Assembly: GCF_019711565.1 (NCBI RefSeq)
Contig: NZ_JAIGNN010000001.1
Span: forward strand, 1,762,535-1,826,534
Direction of reading: 5' to 3'
DNA from: Qipengyuania proteolytica
GTDB lineage: Bacteria > Pseudomonadota > Alphaproteobacteria > Sphingomonadales > Sphingomonadaceae
DNA: 64,000 nt
The position numbers were made by a program, and so were the translations under genes. The number at the start of each line of letters is the position of its first letter. Positions within the stretch are counted from its first letter, which is position 1. Below are positions 44,574 through 53,714 of this stretch, piece after piece. The notes beneath the pieces were generated by a model that did not search any database, had not been told where the DNA came from, and saw only the letters and a list, made by a program, of their open reading frames with translations.

Positions 44574-44588
44574 GAACATAAAAGGAAC
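44574..44588 (+). promoter_or_regulatory. LexA (SOS) box of imuA-imuB
   Basis: GAAC-ATAAAAG-GAAC is an exact GAAC-N7-GAAC direct repeat, i.e. the alphaproteobacterial LexA site GTTC-N7-GTTC read from the other strand. It lies 17 bases before the imuA ATG, in the gap between divergent genes. Confidence 0.88.
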
Positions 44589-44605
44589 AAACGAGTCGTT
44601 CCGCC

Positions 44606-45382
44606 ATGTCCCAGCCCGATCTTGCCTCCCTGCCGCCTGCGGCCTTCACCGATCTTGCGGCGCTCTCCGCACGGCGTAGCGCGCGCTGGCGGCCGGGCCT
44701 TGCGAAAGAGCGGGGCAGGACGCTGCACAGCGAAGTGTTCGCCTCCTCGAACGAGGCTGCAGGAGTCGCCGCAGCGCTTGCCCTGGCATTCGACGACTGG
44801 CGGCATGTTCCGGCCGATGGCGCGCAGGACGGGCGCGCGGTGCTGTGGGTTCAGACGAAGGATGCCGCGCGGCTTGCGGGGCGACCCTATCGTGCAGGGC
44901 TGCCGAAGGATTTGCAGGGCAGGGTGGTCCATGTGCTGGCGGACAAGGCGGAGGATGCCCTGTTTGCGCTGGAGGAAGGATTGCAGTGCCGCGACCTCGC
45001 CTTCGTGATCGGGGAGGTGGCGGGTAATCCGCGCGCGCTCGACTTCACCGCTTCGCGCAGGTTGAGCCTCGCGAGCGAGAAATGCGGCGTGCCGCTCTAT
45101 CTCTTGCGGCTCGATGCGGCGCGCGACCTGTCCTCGGCCCGGATGCGGTGGGATGTGACGAGCGCACCGTCGCCTGCGCCGCTACGCAATGCCCAGGCTC
45201 CCGGACGGCCGATATGGCGCGCCGAACTGTTCCGCGCGCGCGGGCATGCGCCGGGCGAGTGGTTGCTGCACGAGGACGGCGGAAAGCTGCGTGCTGTGCG
45301 CGAGCGGACGGCCGACAATGACGCACAGGCGACGAACTGGACCGTGGGGCTGCAGCGCCGGCGGCTATCGCACCGCGCATGA
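44606..45382 (+). CDS. imuA: SOS mutagenesis protein ImuA
   Basis: A 258-residue protein of the ImuA/SulA-RecA-like group. It has a degenerate RecA fold (HSEVFASSNEAAGVAAALAL, LWVQTKDAARLAGRPYRAG, DLAFVIGEVAG) without a clear Walker A. ImuA works with ImuB and DnaE2 in damage-induced mutagenesis. A perfect LexA box lies just upstream. The stop overlaps the imuB start (ATGA). Confidence 0.87.
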   Translation: MSQPDLASLPPAAFTDLAALSARRSARWRPGLAKERGRTLHSEVFASSNEAAGVAAALALAFDDWRHVPADGAQDGRAVLWVQTKDAARLAGRPYRAGLPKDLQGRVVHVLADKAEDALFALEEGLQCRDLAFVIGEVAGNPRALDFTASRRLSLASEKCGVPLYLLRLDAARDLSSARMRWDVTSAPSPAPLRNAQAPGRPIWRAELFRARGHAPGEWLLHEDGGKLRAVRERTADNDAQATNWTVGLQRRRLSHRA

Positions 45383-46947
45383 GCGGGGGCGAAGGCGCTG
45401 AAGGTCCCGCGCGCCGCATTCTTTCCCTCTGGCTGCCTGCACTCGCGCTCGACCGCTGGCGGCTCGACGCGCCGGAGGCCGGCAGGGGGCTCGATGCCGG
45501 GCCGCTGGTGCTGATCGCCGATACCGCGCATGGCCCGCGCATCGAAGCCGTGAACGGGCATGCGGCCCGGGAGGGCGTTCGGGCCGGCATGATGCTCGCC
45601 GATGCGCGGACGCTGTGTCCGCAGCTCGCGACCGCAGGTTTCGATCCGGCAGGCGACGGCGCCTTGCTGCAGGCGCTCGCCATATGGGCGCAGCGCTGGG
45701 GGCCGTGGTCGGCGATGGACGCGCCCGACGGGCTGCTGGTCGACGTTACCGCGGTGGCGCATCTTTTCGGGGGAGAGGAGGCGCTGCTGCAGGACGTCCA
45801 CGCCCGCTTCCGCGCGCGCGGGCTCGCCATCCGCAGCGCCATTGCGCCTACCGCCGGCGCGGCCTGGGCGCTGGCGCATTACGGGCCGGATCGCGCGATC
45901 GTGGAGCGCGATATCGGGCGGGCGCTGTCCGGCCTGCCGGTCGCCGCGCTGCGCCTCGAACCTGCAACCCTCACCGTGCTGCGTCGCTTGGGCCTCAAGC
46001 GGATCGGGCAGGTCGCCGAGATCGGGCGCGATGCCCTCCAGCGGCGTTTCCGCACGCGCAAGTCGCTCGCGGCGAACCCGCTCATCCGCCTCGACCAGCT
46101 GCTCGGCCACAAGCCCGAACCGATGCTGCCCGTGATCGCCCGCATCGCCCCGCTCGCGCAGCGGCGATTGATGGAGCCGATCCGCCATCGCGAGCTGCTC
46201 GACCAGGTGGTGGGCGATCTTGCCGCGGACATGGCGCGCCTGCTCGAAAGCAAGGGGCTGGGGGCGCGGAGGCTCGAACTGGCGCTCTGGCGGGTCGATG
46301 CCGAGGTCGCTGTGCGCCATCTCGAAATGGCGGCCCCTTCGCGCGATCCGGCGCATATCTGCCGCCTGTTCGCCGCGCGGCTCGACGATGTCGATGCCGG
46401 GTTCGGGATCGAGATGCTGCGGCTGCGCGCGGTCTGGACCGAGCCGCTGGCGCTGGAACAGGGCGATATCGAGGCGGGCGCCGACAGGCCCGGCACTTCG
46501 CTCGCCACCTGTATCGACCGGCTATCCGCCCGGCTCGGCGCGCGCGCGATCAGTCGCCCGGTACCCTTCGCCAGCCATATTCCCGAACGGGCGCAACGCT
46601 GGCACCCGCCGCTCGAACCCGAGCCGAGTTCACAAGGCTTGCTCGAATTCCATGCGAGGCCATTGAAAATGCTCGACAAGCCGGAACATATCGCCGTGCT
46701 CTACGCAACGCCCGACGGCTATCCGCAGCGCTTCCGCTGGCGCGGCGGGGTGCACGAGGTGGTGCGCGTCGAGGGGCCAGAGCGGATCGCGCCCGAATGG
46801 TGGCGCGAGCGCGGCTCGGCCCGCCTGCGCGACTATTACCGGATCGAGGATGGCGAGGGGCGGCGCTACTGGATCTACCGCCAGGGCATCCTCGGCGACG
46901 GGCGCGGGGGCGCACCCGACTGGTTCCTGCAGGGACTGTGCGCCTAG
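45379..46947 (+). CDS. imuB: ImuB, Y-family polymerase-like mutasome subunit
   Basis: A 522-residue protein with a Y-family polymerase fold: palm segment LSLWLPALALDRWRL, GARAGMMLADARTLCP-type fingers (EGVRAGMMLADARTLCPQLA), GLLVDVTAVAHLFGGEEALL, and a little-finger domain. The first catalytic aspartate is absent (LWLPAL), and the DE pair is not conserved, consistent with ImuB being a catalytically inactive hub linking ImuA, DnaE2 and the clamp. The terminal four bases overlap the convergent PilZ gene. Confidence 0.9.
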   Translation: MSGGEGAEGPARRILSLWLPALALDRWRLDAPEAGRGLDAGPLVLIADTAHGPRIEAVNGHAAREGVRAGMMLADARTLCPQLATAGFDPAGDGALLQALAIWAQRWGPWSAMDAPDGLLVDVTAVAHLFGGEEALLQDVHARFRARGLAIRSAIAPTAGAAWALAHYGPDRAIVERDIGRALSGLPVAALRLEPATLTVLRRLGLKRIGQVAEIGRDALQRRFRTRKSLAANPLIRLDQLLGHKPEPMLPVIARIAPLAQRRLMEPIRHRELLDQVVGDLAADMARLLESKGLGARRLELALWRVDAEVAVRHLEMAAPSRDPAHICRLFAARLDDVDAGFGIEMLRLRAVWTEPLALEQGDIEAGADRPGTSLATCIDRLSARLGARAISRPVPFASHIPERAQRWHPPLEPEPSSQGLLEFHARPLKMLDKPEHIAVLYATPDGYPQRFRWRGGVHEVVRVEGPERIAPEWWRERGSARLRDYYRIEDGEGRRYWIYRQGILGDGRGGAPDWFLQGLCA

Positions 46948-47351
46948 TCCTCGGGCACGTCGGACAGGAACGCTGCCCTGCGCGAACGCTTCTGGCCGAG
47001 CGGAATATTGCTGAAATTCGCCACCGGGCCGCTCTCGATCTCGACCGGCTCGACCGTCCGCTCGACTATCGAGGGGGGAATGCTGCGCTCGAACACCAGG
47101 CCGCAGCAGGACCCCTTGACCCACACGACCTTGCAGAAATGCTCCTGATCCGCCCAGGTGAGAAGGCCGGATACGCCTTCCATCGGCGGATCGACAGCTT
47201 CAAGCTGGGCGCCATCGACCGAAAGGTCACGCAAGCGTCCTTCGCGCTCGCCGCCCAGCAATTGCAAGCGCGCCGCGCAATCCACGGCGTAGCGGCGGGC
47301 TATTCGTCTGTCGGATTGTTGCGCGACCTGTCTTCGCTGGAACAGCCCCAC
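46944..47351 (-). CDS. PilZ-domain protein
   Basis: A 135-residue protein with a PilZ domain, predicted to bind cyclic di-GMP. RRIARRYAVDC supplies the arginine motif and DLSVDGAQL the DxSxxG motif. It sits antisense between imuB and the next SOS gene, overlapping the imuB stop by four bases. No SOS-like site is visible on its own strand upstream. Confidence 0.85.
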   Translation of the reverse strand: MGLFQRRQVAQQSDRRIARRYAVDCAARLQLLGGEREGRLRDLSVDGAQLEAVDPPMEGVSGLLTWADQEHFCKVVWVKGSCCGLVFERSIPPSIVERTVEPVEIESGPVANFSNIPLGQKRSRRAAFLSDVPED

Positions 47352-47474
47352 CGCGGTACCCCCTCTATAGGTTTCGTCATCGCACCGGAGTAGTTAGCGC
47401 ACGCCTTCGCACTAAAGTGACTACCGCGTTAGGGATGCCTGCCCCGCGCTTTTTTGTTGGAGAATCGCCGGTAA

Positions 47475-47489
47475 GAACATATATAGAAC
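47475..47489 (+). promoter_or_regulatory. LexA (SOS) box abutting the radical-SAM gene start
   Basis: GAAC-ATATATA-GAAC is an exact GAAC-N7-GAAC repeat ending two bases before the ATG at 47492. It shares the GAACATA...GAACAAA context with the imuA box. The position leaves no room for a Shine-Dalgarno sequence, implying a promoter overlapping the box and possibly a leaderless transcript. Confidence 0.87.
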
Positions 47490-47491
47490 AA

Positions 47492-48736
47492 ATGGCCTCG
47501 CAGACCATCCTCCAGAAGCTCGAAATTCTCGCCGATGCAGCGAAATACGATGCCTCCTGCGCGTCTTCCGGCACGGCGAAGCGCAATTCGATGGGCGGCA
47601 AGGGCATCGGATCGACCGAGGGGATGGGCATCTGCCATGCCTATGCGCCCGACGGGCGTTGTATCTCGCTCCTCAAGATCCTGCTGACCAACCACTGCGT
47701 GTTCGATTGCCACTATTGCGTGAACCGCAAGAGCTCGAACGTGGTGCGGGCGCGGTTCACGCCGCAAGAGGTGGTGGACCTCACGCTGGCCTTCTACCGG
47801 CGCAATTACATCGAGGGGCTGTTTCTCTCCTCGGGCATCGTGAAGAGTTCGAACCACACGATGGAGCAGCTGGTAGAAGTGGCCCGTATCCTCCGAGAAG
47901 AACACGATTTTCGCGGCTATATCCATCTAAAGACCATTCCCGAGGCCGATGCCGAAATCGTCCATCGGGCGGGGCTTTATGCCGATCGGGTCTCGATCAA
48001 CGTCGAACTGCCGACCGACAGCGGCCTGACCCGCCTCGCGCCCGACAAGGACGCGCGCCAGATCGAAGGCGCGATGGCGCGGGTGAAGAGCGACATAACC
48101 GAGCTCAAGGACGCGCACAAAAGGTTCAAGCACGCCCCCCGCTTCGCGCCTGCGGGCCAGTCGACACAAATGATCGTCGGCGCCGATGCCGCGACCGATA
48201 GCGACATCGTCGGCAAGGCGAGCAGGCTCTACGACAACTTCGGCCTGCGCCGCGTCTATTACAGCGCCTTCTCGCCGATTCCCGATGCCAGCGCGGTGCT
48301 GCCGCTGAAGCGCCCGCCGCTGATCCGCGAGCACCGGCTCTACCAGTCCGACTGGCTGATGCGGTTTTATGGCTACAAGCCGGCCGAGGTGATGCAGGCG
48401 ACCGAGGCGGACGGGAACCTGCCGCTCGATATCGATCCCAAGCTTGCCTGGGCGCTGAAGTTTCGCGAGCAATTCCCGGTCGACGTGAACCGCGCCACCA
48501 AGGAGCAATTGCTGCGCGTGCCGGGGCTGGGGGTGAAGGCGGTGGGCAAGATCCTCGCCAGCCGTCGTCACCGGACCCTGCGGCTCGACGATGTCGCGCG
48601 CCTGACGCTCTCGATCACCAAGGTACGGCCCTTCATCTGCACGGTGGACTGGCGCCCCGTCATGCTGACCGACCGCGCCGACCTCAGGAGCATGCTCGCC
48701 CCCAAAAGCGAGCAACTGGAGCTGTTCACGGCATGA
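47492..48736 (+). CDS. Putative DNA modification/repair radical SAM protein
   Basis: A 414-residue radical S-adenosylmethionine enzyme of the TIGR03916 group. The [4Fe-4S] cysteines are Cys69, Cys73 and Cys76 in NHCVFDCHYC. LLSSGIVKSSNHTMEQ-like and YIHLKTIPEADAE segments follow, and the C terminus has a helix-hairpin-helix DNA-binding motif (VNRATKEQLLRVPGLGVKAV). The reaction is unknown. The start ATAAAY-homologous sequence (QKLEILADAAKYDASC) fixes the ATG at 47492. Its stop overlaps the DUF4130-UdgX gene (ATGA). Confidence 0.88.
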   Translation: MASQTILQKLEILADAAKYDASCASSGTAKRNSMGGKGIGSTEGMGICHAYAPDGRCISLLKILLTNHCVFDCHYCVNRKSSNVVRARFTPQEVVDLTLAFYRRNYIEGLFLSSGIVKSSNHTMEQLVEVARILREEHDFRGYIHLKTIPEADAEIVHRAGLYADRVSINVELPTDSGLTRLAPDKDARQIEGAMARVKSDITELKDAHKRFKHAPRFAPAGQSTQMIVGADAATDSDIVGKASRLYDNFGLRRVYYSAFSPIPDASAVLPLKRPPLIREHRLYQSDWLMRFYGYKPAEVMQATEADGNLPLDIDPKLAWALKFREQFPVDVNRATKEQLLRVPGLGVKAVGKILASRRHRTLRLDDVARLTLSITKVRPFICTVDWRPVMLTDRADLRSMLAPKSEQLELFTA

Positions 48737-50187
48737 GCGCGCTGCGGAACCCCGATCCCGGCGCGCGCTACCATGTGGAGCTGCCCGAGCCGGACGATTT
48801 CGACTTCTGGCGCGAGACGGCGCGGGTGCTGGTTCAGTGCGGCATCGCGCCCGACCGGGTGAGCTGGAGCGAGCCGGGGGGCGGTGTCGATCTGTTCGCG
48901 AGCGGCGAGGAAAACGTTCCCGTGCCGCCCGCCGATGCGCGCCCGGTGCGCGCCAACCGCCGTTTCGTGAGCCTGGCGCGCAACGCCGCGCTGCATTCTG
49001 ACCCGACACGGTTCGCGCTGCTCTATCGCCTGCTGTGGCGGCTGCAGGCCAATCCGCGGATGATGGAGGACAAGGCCGATCTCGACGTCCGCAGGCTGGA
49101 GGAGCTCGACAAGAACGTCCGCCGCGACAGCCACAAGATGCACGCCTTCGTGCGCTTCCGCCTGATCGAGAGCGGGGACGAGGAAGAGGCGGGCGAGCAT
49201 TACGTCGCCTGGTTCGAGCCCGAGCACCACATCCTGCGCGCCAATGCGGGCTTCTTCATGCGCCGCTTCGCCAATATGCGCTGGTCGATCCTGACGCCGC
49301 GCGGCTCGCTCCACTGGGACGGGCAGACCATGTCCGAAGGTCCGCCTGCGCAGCGCAGCGATGCGCCCGGCGGCGATCCGATGGAGGACCTGTGGCGCAG
49401 CTATTACGCCTCGATCTTCAACCCCGCGCGGCTGAAGATCGGCGCGATGGTGAAGGAGATGCCGAAGAAATACTGGAAGAACATGCCCGAAGCCGCGCTC
49501 ATCCCCGAGCTTATCGCCGGTGCGCAGGGCCGCGAGGCGAAGATGGTCGAGCAGGGCAAATCGGTATTTTCCGGCGAGTTCGAGCAGCGACCCGATACGC
49601 TCGAGGCGATCGACAAGGCGATCCACGCCTGCCGCAAGTGCCCCATCGGCCAGCTCGACAACCATGCGGTGATGGGCGAGGGGCCGCAAGATGCCGCGCT
49701 GATGATCGTGGGCGAGCAGCCGGGCGACCAGGAAGACCTTGCGGGCCGGCCTTTCGTCGGTCCGGCCGGGCAACTGCTCGACGTCCATCTCGAGAAAGTC
49801 GGGATCGACCGGCGCGCTGCCTATGTCACCAATACGGTGAAGCATTTCAAATATGTCCAGCGGGGCAAGCGGCGGCTCCACCAGAACCCCGGCGCGAAGG
49901 AGATCGACACCTGCCGCTGGTGGATCGAGAGCGAGCGCGCCATCGTCCAGCCGAAACTGGTGCTCGCCATGGGCGCCAGCGCGGCGCGCGGCATGCTCGG
50001 AAAGACCGTTAGCATCTCGAAGGTTCGCGGCGCGCCGATCCCGCTGGAAGACGGCAGCGAGCTGTGGGTCACCGCACACCCCTCCTACCTCCTGCGCCTC
50101 GATGGCCCCGCGCGCGAGGAACAGGTGCGACTGTTCGATGCCGACCTGGTCGCGGTGAAGGCCCGGCTTGCGGAGCTCGCAGGGTGA
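48733..50187 (+). CDS. DUF4130 (TIGR03915-type) and UdgX fusion protein
   Basis: A 484-residue two-part protein. The N-terminal half (about 1-265) is the DUF4130/TIGR03915 domain that partners TIGR03916 radical SAM proteins (LYRLLWRLQANPRMMED, FVRFRLIESGDEEE). The C-terminal half (about 290-480) is UdgX, a family-4-like uracil-DNA glycosylase (GEQPGDQEDLAGRPFVGPAG; AHPSYLLR). Its hallmark loop GKRRLHQNP holds His383, equivalent to the histidine that becomes covalently linked to the uracil-site DNA in UdgX. dnaE2 follows five bases later. Confidence 0.9.
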   Translation: MSALRNPDPGARYHVELPEPDDFDFWRETARVLVQCGIAPDRVSWSEPGGGVDLFASGEENVPVPPADARPVRANRRFVSLARNAALHSDPTRFALLYRLLWRLQANPRMMEDKADLDVRRLEELDKNVRRDSHKMHAFVRFRLIESGDEEEAGEHYVAWFEPEHHILRANAGFFMRRFANMRWSILTPRGSLHWDGQTMSEGPPAQRSDAPGGDPMEDLWRSYYASIFNPARLKIGAMVKEMPKKYWKNMPEAALIPELIAGAQGREAKMVEQGKSVFSGEFEQRPDTLEAIDKAIHACRKCPIGQLDNHAVMGEGPQDAALMIVGEQPGDQEDLAGRPFVGPAGQLLDVHLEKVGIDRRAAYVTNTVKHFKYVQRGKRRLHQNPGAKEIDTCRWWIESERAIVQPKLVLAMGASAARGMLGKTVSISKVRGAPIPLEDGSELWVTAHPSYLLRLDGPAREEQVRLFDADLVAVKARLAELAG

Positions 50188-50191
50188 GCCC

Positions 50192-53100
50192 GTGCCGGAG
50201 AACGACCACCAGATACCCAAGCGCAGGATCGAGCTCGATCCCGACAGCATAGGCGCGCCGCCGCGCGCACCCTTCGTCGAACTCGGCATCGTTTCCTGCT
50301 TCAGCTTCCTGCGCGGGGCATCGGATGCGGTCGACCTCGCCCTGCGCGCGCGCGAACTCGGCTACGATGCCATCGGGATCGCCGACGCCAATACGATGGC
50401 GGGCGTGGTGCGCATCCACAGTGAGGCAAAAACGCTGAAAATGCGGCCGGTTATCGGTTGCAGGATAGAAACCGTCGAGGGTCTGGCCTTCCTTGCCTAT
50501 CCGAAAGACCGCGCCGCCTATGGCCGACTGTGCCGCCTGATCTCGGCCGGGCGGACGGCAACGCTGGAGGGCGCATGGCAGGCCAAGGGCGAGTGCCACA
50601 TCTCGCTCACCATGCTGGCCGCGCATGGCGAGGATGTGCAGCTGATCCTCGTGCCGCCGGCGGATCTCGACCAGCGTTTCGCCATCGCCGTGCCGACCAA
50701 TGTCGTGCCGCTCCGCCAGGACGGTGACGGCGACGAGAGCGGGCAGATGGAGATCGAAGGGTCGCTTGCGGACCTCCTTCCCCATCTGGTGCGACTGCTG
50801 CCGGGCCTGCGCCACATCGCGGCAAGCTATCTCTACACCGCGAACGATATCGCCCGCATCGAAACGCTCGATCATCACGCGGAACTGCACGGCCTGTGCA
50901 TCCTCGCTACAAACGACGTGCACTACGCTACACCCGACAGGCGCCCCCTGCAGGACGTGATGACCGCGATCCGGCACAAGACTACCGTCGCGCGGGCCGG
51001 GCATCTCCTGTTCGGCAATGCCGAGCGGCATCTCAAATCCCCGGGCGCGATGGCGCGTATGTTCGCCCGCTGGCCGCACGCCATTGCCGCCGCGCGCGCG
51101 GTCGCCGATACCTGCCGCTTCAGCCTCGACGAACTGCGCTACGAATACCCGCGCGAGATCTATCCCGAGGGGCTGACGCCGCAGCGCTATCTCGAGCAGC
51201 AGGTGTGGAAGGGGGCGAAGAAAGATCGCTTTCCCAAGGGTTTGCCGCCGAAAGTGAAGAAGACCCTCAAGCGCGAACTCAGGCTGATCGGCGAACTCGA
51301 CCTGGCGCGCTATTTCCTGACCATCAAGGACATCGTCGACTTCGCGCGGGGCGAGGGGATCCTGTGCCAGGGTCGCGGTTCCGCAGCCAATTCGGCCGTG
51401 TGCTATTGCCTCGGCATCACCTCGGTCGACCCGGCAAAGCACCAGCTGTTGTTCGACCGTTTCATTTCTAAGGAGCGCCGCGAGCCGCCCGATATCGACG
51501 TCGATTTCGAGCACGAACGGCGCGAGGAGGTGATCCAGCATATCTACCGGCATTATGGCCGCCAGCGTGCAGGCCTGTGCGCCACGGTGATCCACTATCG
51601 CCCGCGCATGGCCATCCGCGAGGTCGGCAAGGCGATGGGCCTGTCCGAGGATGTGACCGCCGTGCTCGCGCGCACCGTCTGGGGCGGGTGGGGCCAGACC
51701 ATCGACGAAACCCATGTCGAGAACGAGACCGGGCTCGATCTCGGCGATCCGCATTTGCGCCGTGTGCTCAAGCTGACCGAGCAGATGATCGGCATGCCGC
51801 GCCATCTCAGCCAGCATGTCGGCGGCTTCATCCTCACCGATGGCCCGCTGACCGAGATGGTCCCGATCGGCAATGGTGCGATGCCCGACCGCAGCTTCAT
51901 CGAGTGGGACAAGGACGACATCGACGATCTCGGCATCCTCAAGGTCGACGTACTCGCGCTCGGGATGTTAACTTGCATCCGCAAGGGTCTGAAACTGCTG
52001 CAAGATCATCATGATGAGCGATACGAGCTCGCCACCGTGCCGCGCGAGGATCCGGCGGTCTACGACATGCTGTGCAAGGGCGACTCGCTCGGCGTGTTTC
52101 AGGTCGAGAGCCGGGCGCAGATGAACATGCTGCCTCGCCTGCGCCCGCGCGAGTTCTACGACCTCGTGGTGCAGGTCGCCATCGTGCGGCCGGGCCCGAT
52201 CCAGGGCGACATGGTTCATCCTTATCTCAAGCAGCGCCGCCTGGCGCGCGCGGGCAAGACCGACTTCCACCTGCCTTCGCCGTCGCCCGAGCATGGCCCG
52301 CCCGACGAGCTCTCCTCGATCCTGAAGCGCACCTATGGCGTGCCGATCTTTCAGGAGCAGGCGATGAAGATCGCGCTCGACGCGGCGAAATTCTCGGCGG
52401 TGGAGGCGAACCGGTTGCGCAAGGCCATGGCCACCTTCCGCAGCCGGGGCATGGTCAACGAACATCAGGACATGATGGTCGGCCGGATGATCGCGCGCGG
52501 CTACGATCCCGAATTCGCGGAGCGGTGCTTCAACCAGATCAAGGGTTTCGGCGAATACGGCTTTCCCGAAAGCCACGCCGCCAGCTTCGCCCATCTCGTC
52601 TATGTGTCGAGCTGGATGAAGTGCCACTATCCGGCGGCCTTCGCCTGCGCGCTGCTCAATTCGCAGCCCATGGGGTTCTACGCTCCGGCGCAGATCGTGC
52701 GCGATGCGCGCGAGCATGACGTCACGGTGCTGCCCGCCGACGTCAATCTGTCCGGGTGGGACTGCACGCTGGAGGCGCATGACGGCACGATGGCCTTGCG
52801 GCTCGGCCTGCGGCAGGTCGACGGCTTGCCGGAAGCCGTGGCGGCACGGCTGATCGGTGAGCGCGAGGAGCGCGGGCATTATGCCGACGTCACGGCGCTG
52901 CGGGATCGTGCCCGCATCGGTCCGGCGCATGTCGAGCGGCTCGCCAGCGCCGACTGTTTCGGCTCGATGGCGCTGTCGCGACGTCAGGCCCTGTGGGATG
53001 CGCGCAGCCTGGTCGCCGCGCCCGACCTGCCGCTGTTCGCCGCCGCTACGGCACGCGAGGAGGGCGCCGAGACGTCACGCACGCGGCTGCCGGTGATGCC

Positions 53101-53692
53101 GCTGAGCGAGGAAGTCGTGGCGGATTACCAGACCATGCGGCTCAGCCTGAAGGCGCATCCGATGGCTTTCCTGCGCGACGGGCTGGACCGGCGCGGCTTC
53201 CTGCGCGCTGCCGACCTGCGCAGCCGCAAGCATCGCTCGCTGGTCGAGGTCGCGGGCGTAGTGCTGATCCGCCAGCAACCGGGCAGCGCCAAGGGCGTGT
53301 GCTTCATCACGCTGGAAGACGAGACCGGCGTGGTGAACCTCGTCGTCTGGCCCGATCTCAAGGCGCGCCAGCGCAAGGTGGTGATGGGCGCGCGGCTGAT
53401 GGAGGTGCGCGGGCGGGTGGAGTATGACGACGAGGTCGTGCACGTGATCGCGCAGCACCTGACCGATGCGACGCAGGACCTCCACCGCCTGTCCGACGAG
53501 CTGCTCAAGGCCCCGATCGCGCGGGCGGACCATGTGAACAGCCCGCTGCCCTCGCACCGCAAGCCCGGGTGGGAGAACCCGCCGTCCGACGACGACTGGC
53601 AGGAACCGCCGCCGGGCAACCGCGAATGTGGCTGGCATGCAGGCCACCCGCGCGACGTCCGCATCATCCCGAAATCGCGCGACTTCCACTGA
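50192..53692 (+). CDS. dnaE2: Error-prone DNA polymerase DnaE2
   Basis: A 1166-residue C-family polymerase that extends past lesions in SOS mutagenesis. The PHP region starts FVELGIVSCFSFLRGASD, with the histidine cluster of DnaE1 altered. Catalytic aspartates are in PPDIDVDFEHERREEV. Fingers motifs (GRGSAANSAVCYCLGI) and a C-terminal OB fold (FITLEDETGVVNLVVWPD) are present, and the protein ends KSRDFH, as is usual for DnaE2. The GTG at 50192 after AGGGTGA is preferred, and a TTG at 50168 is in frame. Confidence 0.95.
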   Translation: MPENDHQIPKRRIELDPDSIGAPPRAPFVELGIVSCFSFLRGASDAVDLALRARELGYDAIGIADANTMAGVVRIHSEAKTLKMRPVIGCRIETVEGLAFLAYPKDRAAYGRLCRLISAGRTATLEGAWQAKGECHISLTMLAAHGEDVQLILVPPADLDQRFAIAVPTNVVPLRQDGDGDESGQMEIEGSLADLLPHLVRLLPGLRHIAASYLYTANDIARIETLDHHAELHGLCILATNDVHYATPDRRPLQDVMTAIRHKTTVARAGHLLFGNAERHLKSPGAMARMFARWPHAIAAARAVADTCRFSLDELRYEYPREIYPEGLTPQRYLEQQVWKGAKKDRFPKGLPPKVKKTLKRELRLIGELDLARYFLTIKDIVDFARGEGILCQGRGSAANSAVCYCLGITSVDPAKHQLLFDRFISKERREPPDIDVDFEHERREEVIQHIYRHYGRQRAGLCATVIHYRPRMAIREVGKAMGLSEDVTAVLARTVWGGWGQTIDETHVENETGLDLGDPHLRRVLKLTEQMIGMPRHLSQHVGGFILTDGPLTEMVPIGNGAMPDRSFIEWDKDDIDDLGILKVDVLALGMLTCIRKGLKLLQDHHDERYELATVPREDPAVYDMLCKGDSLGVFQVESRAQMNMLPRLRPREFYDLVVQVAIVRPGPIQGDMVHPYLKQRRLARAGKTDFHLPSPSPEHGPPDELSSILKRTYGVPIFQEQAMKIALDAAKFSAVEANRLRKAMATFRSRGMVNEHQDMMVGRMIARGYDPEFAERCFNQIKGFGEYGFPESHAASFAHLVYVSSWMKCHYPAAFACALLNSQPMGFYAPAQIVRDAREHDVTVLPADVNLSGWDCTLEAHDGTMALRLGLRQVDGLPEAVAARLIGEREERGHYADVTALRDRARIGPAHVERLASADCFGSMALSRRQALWDARSLVAAPDLPLFAAATAREEGAETSRTRLPVMPLSEEVVADYQTMRLSLKAHPMAFLRDGLDRRGFLRAADLRSRKHRSLVEVAGVVLIRQQPGSAKGVCFITLEDETGVVNLVVWPDLKARQRKVVMGARLMEVRGRVEYDDEVVHVIAQHLTDATQDLHRLSDELLKAPIARADHVNSPLPSHRKPGWENPPSDDDWQEPPPGNRECGWHAGHPRDVRIIPKSRDFH

Positions 53693-53714
53693 GCCACTCG
53701 CTAGGGCGCGCGCC

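Noticed and set aside
45379..46947. ImuB as an active Y-family polymerase.
   Set aside because: The first catalytic aspartate and the DE pair are not conserved, in line with ImuB acting as a non-catalytic hub.
45615..47393. A 592-codon open frame overlapping imuB in a different frame.
   Set aside because: Arg/Ala-rich shadow of imuB, with no recognisable motif, while imuB itself is clear.
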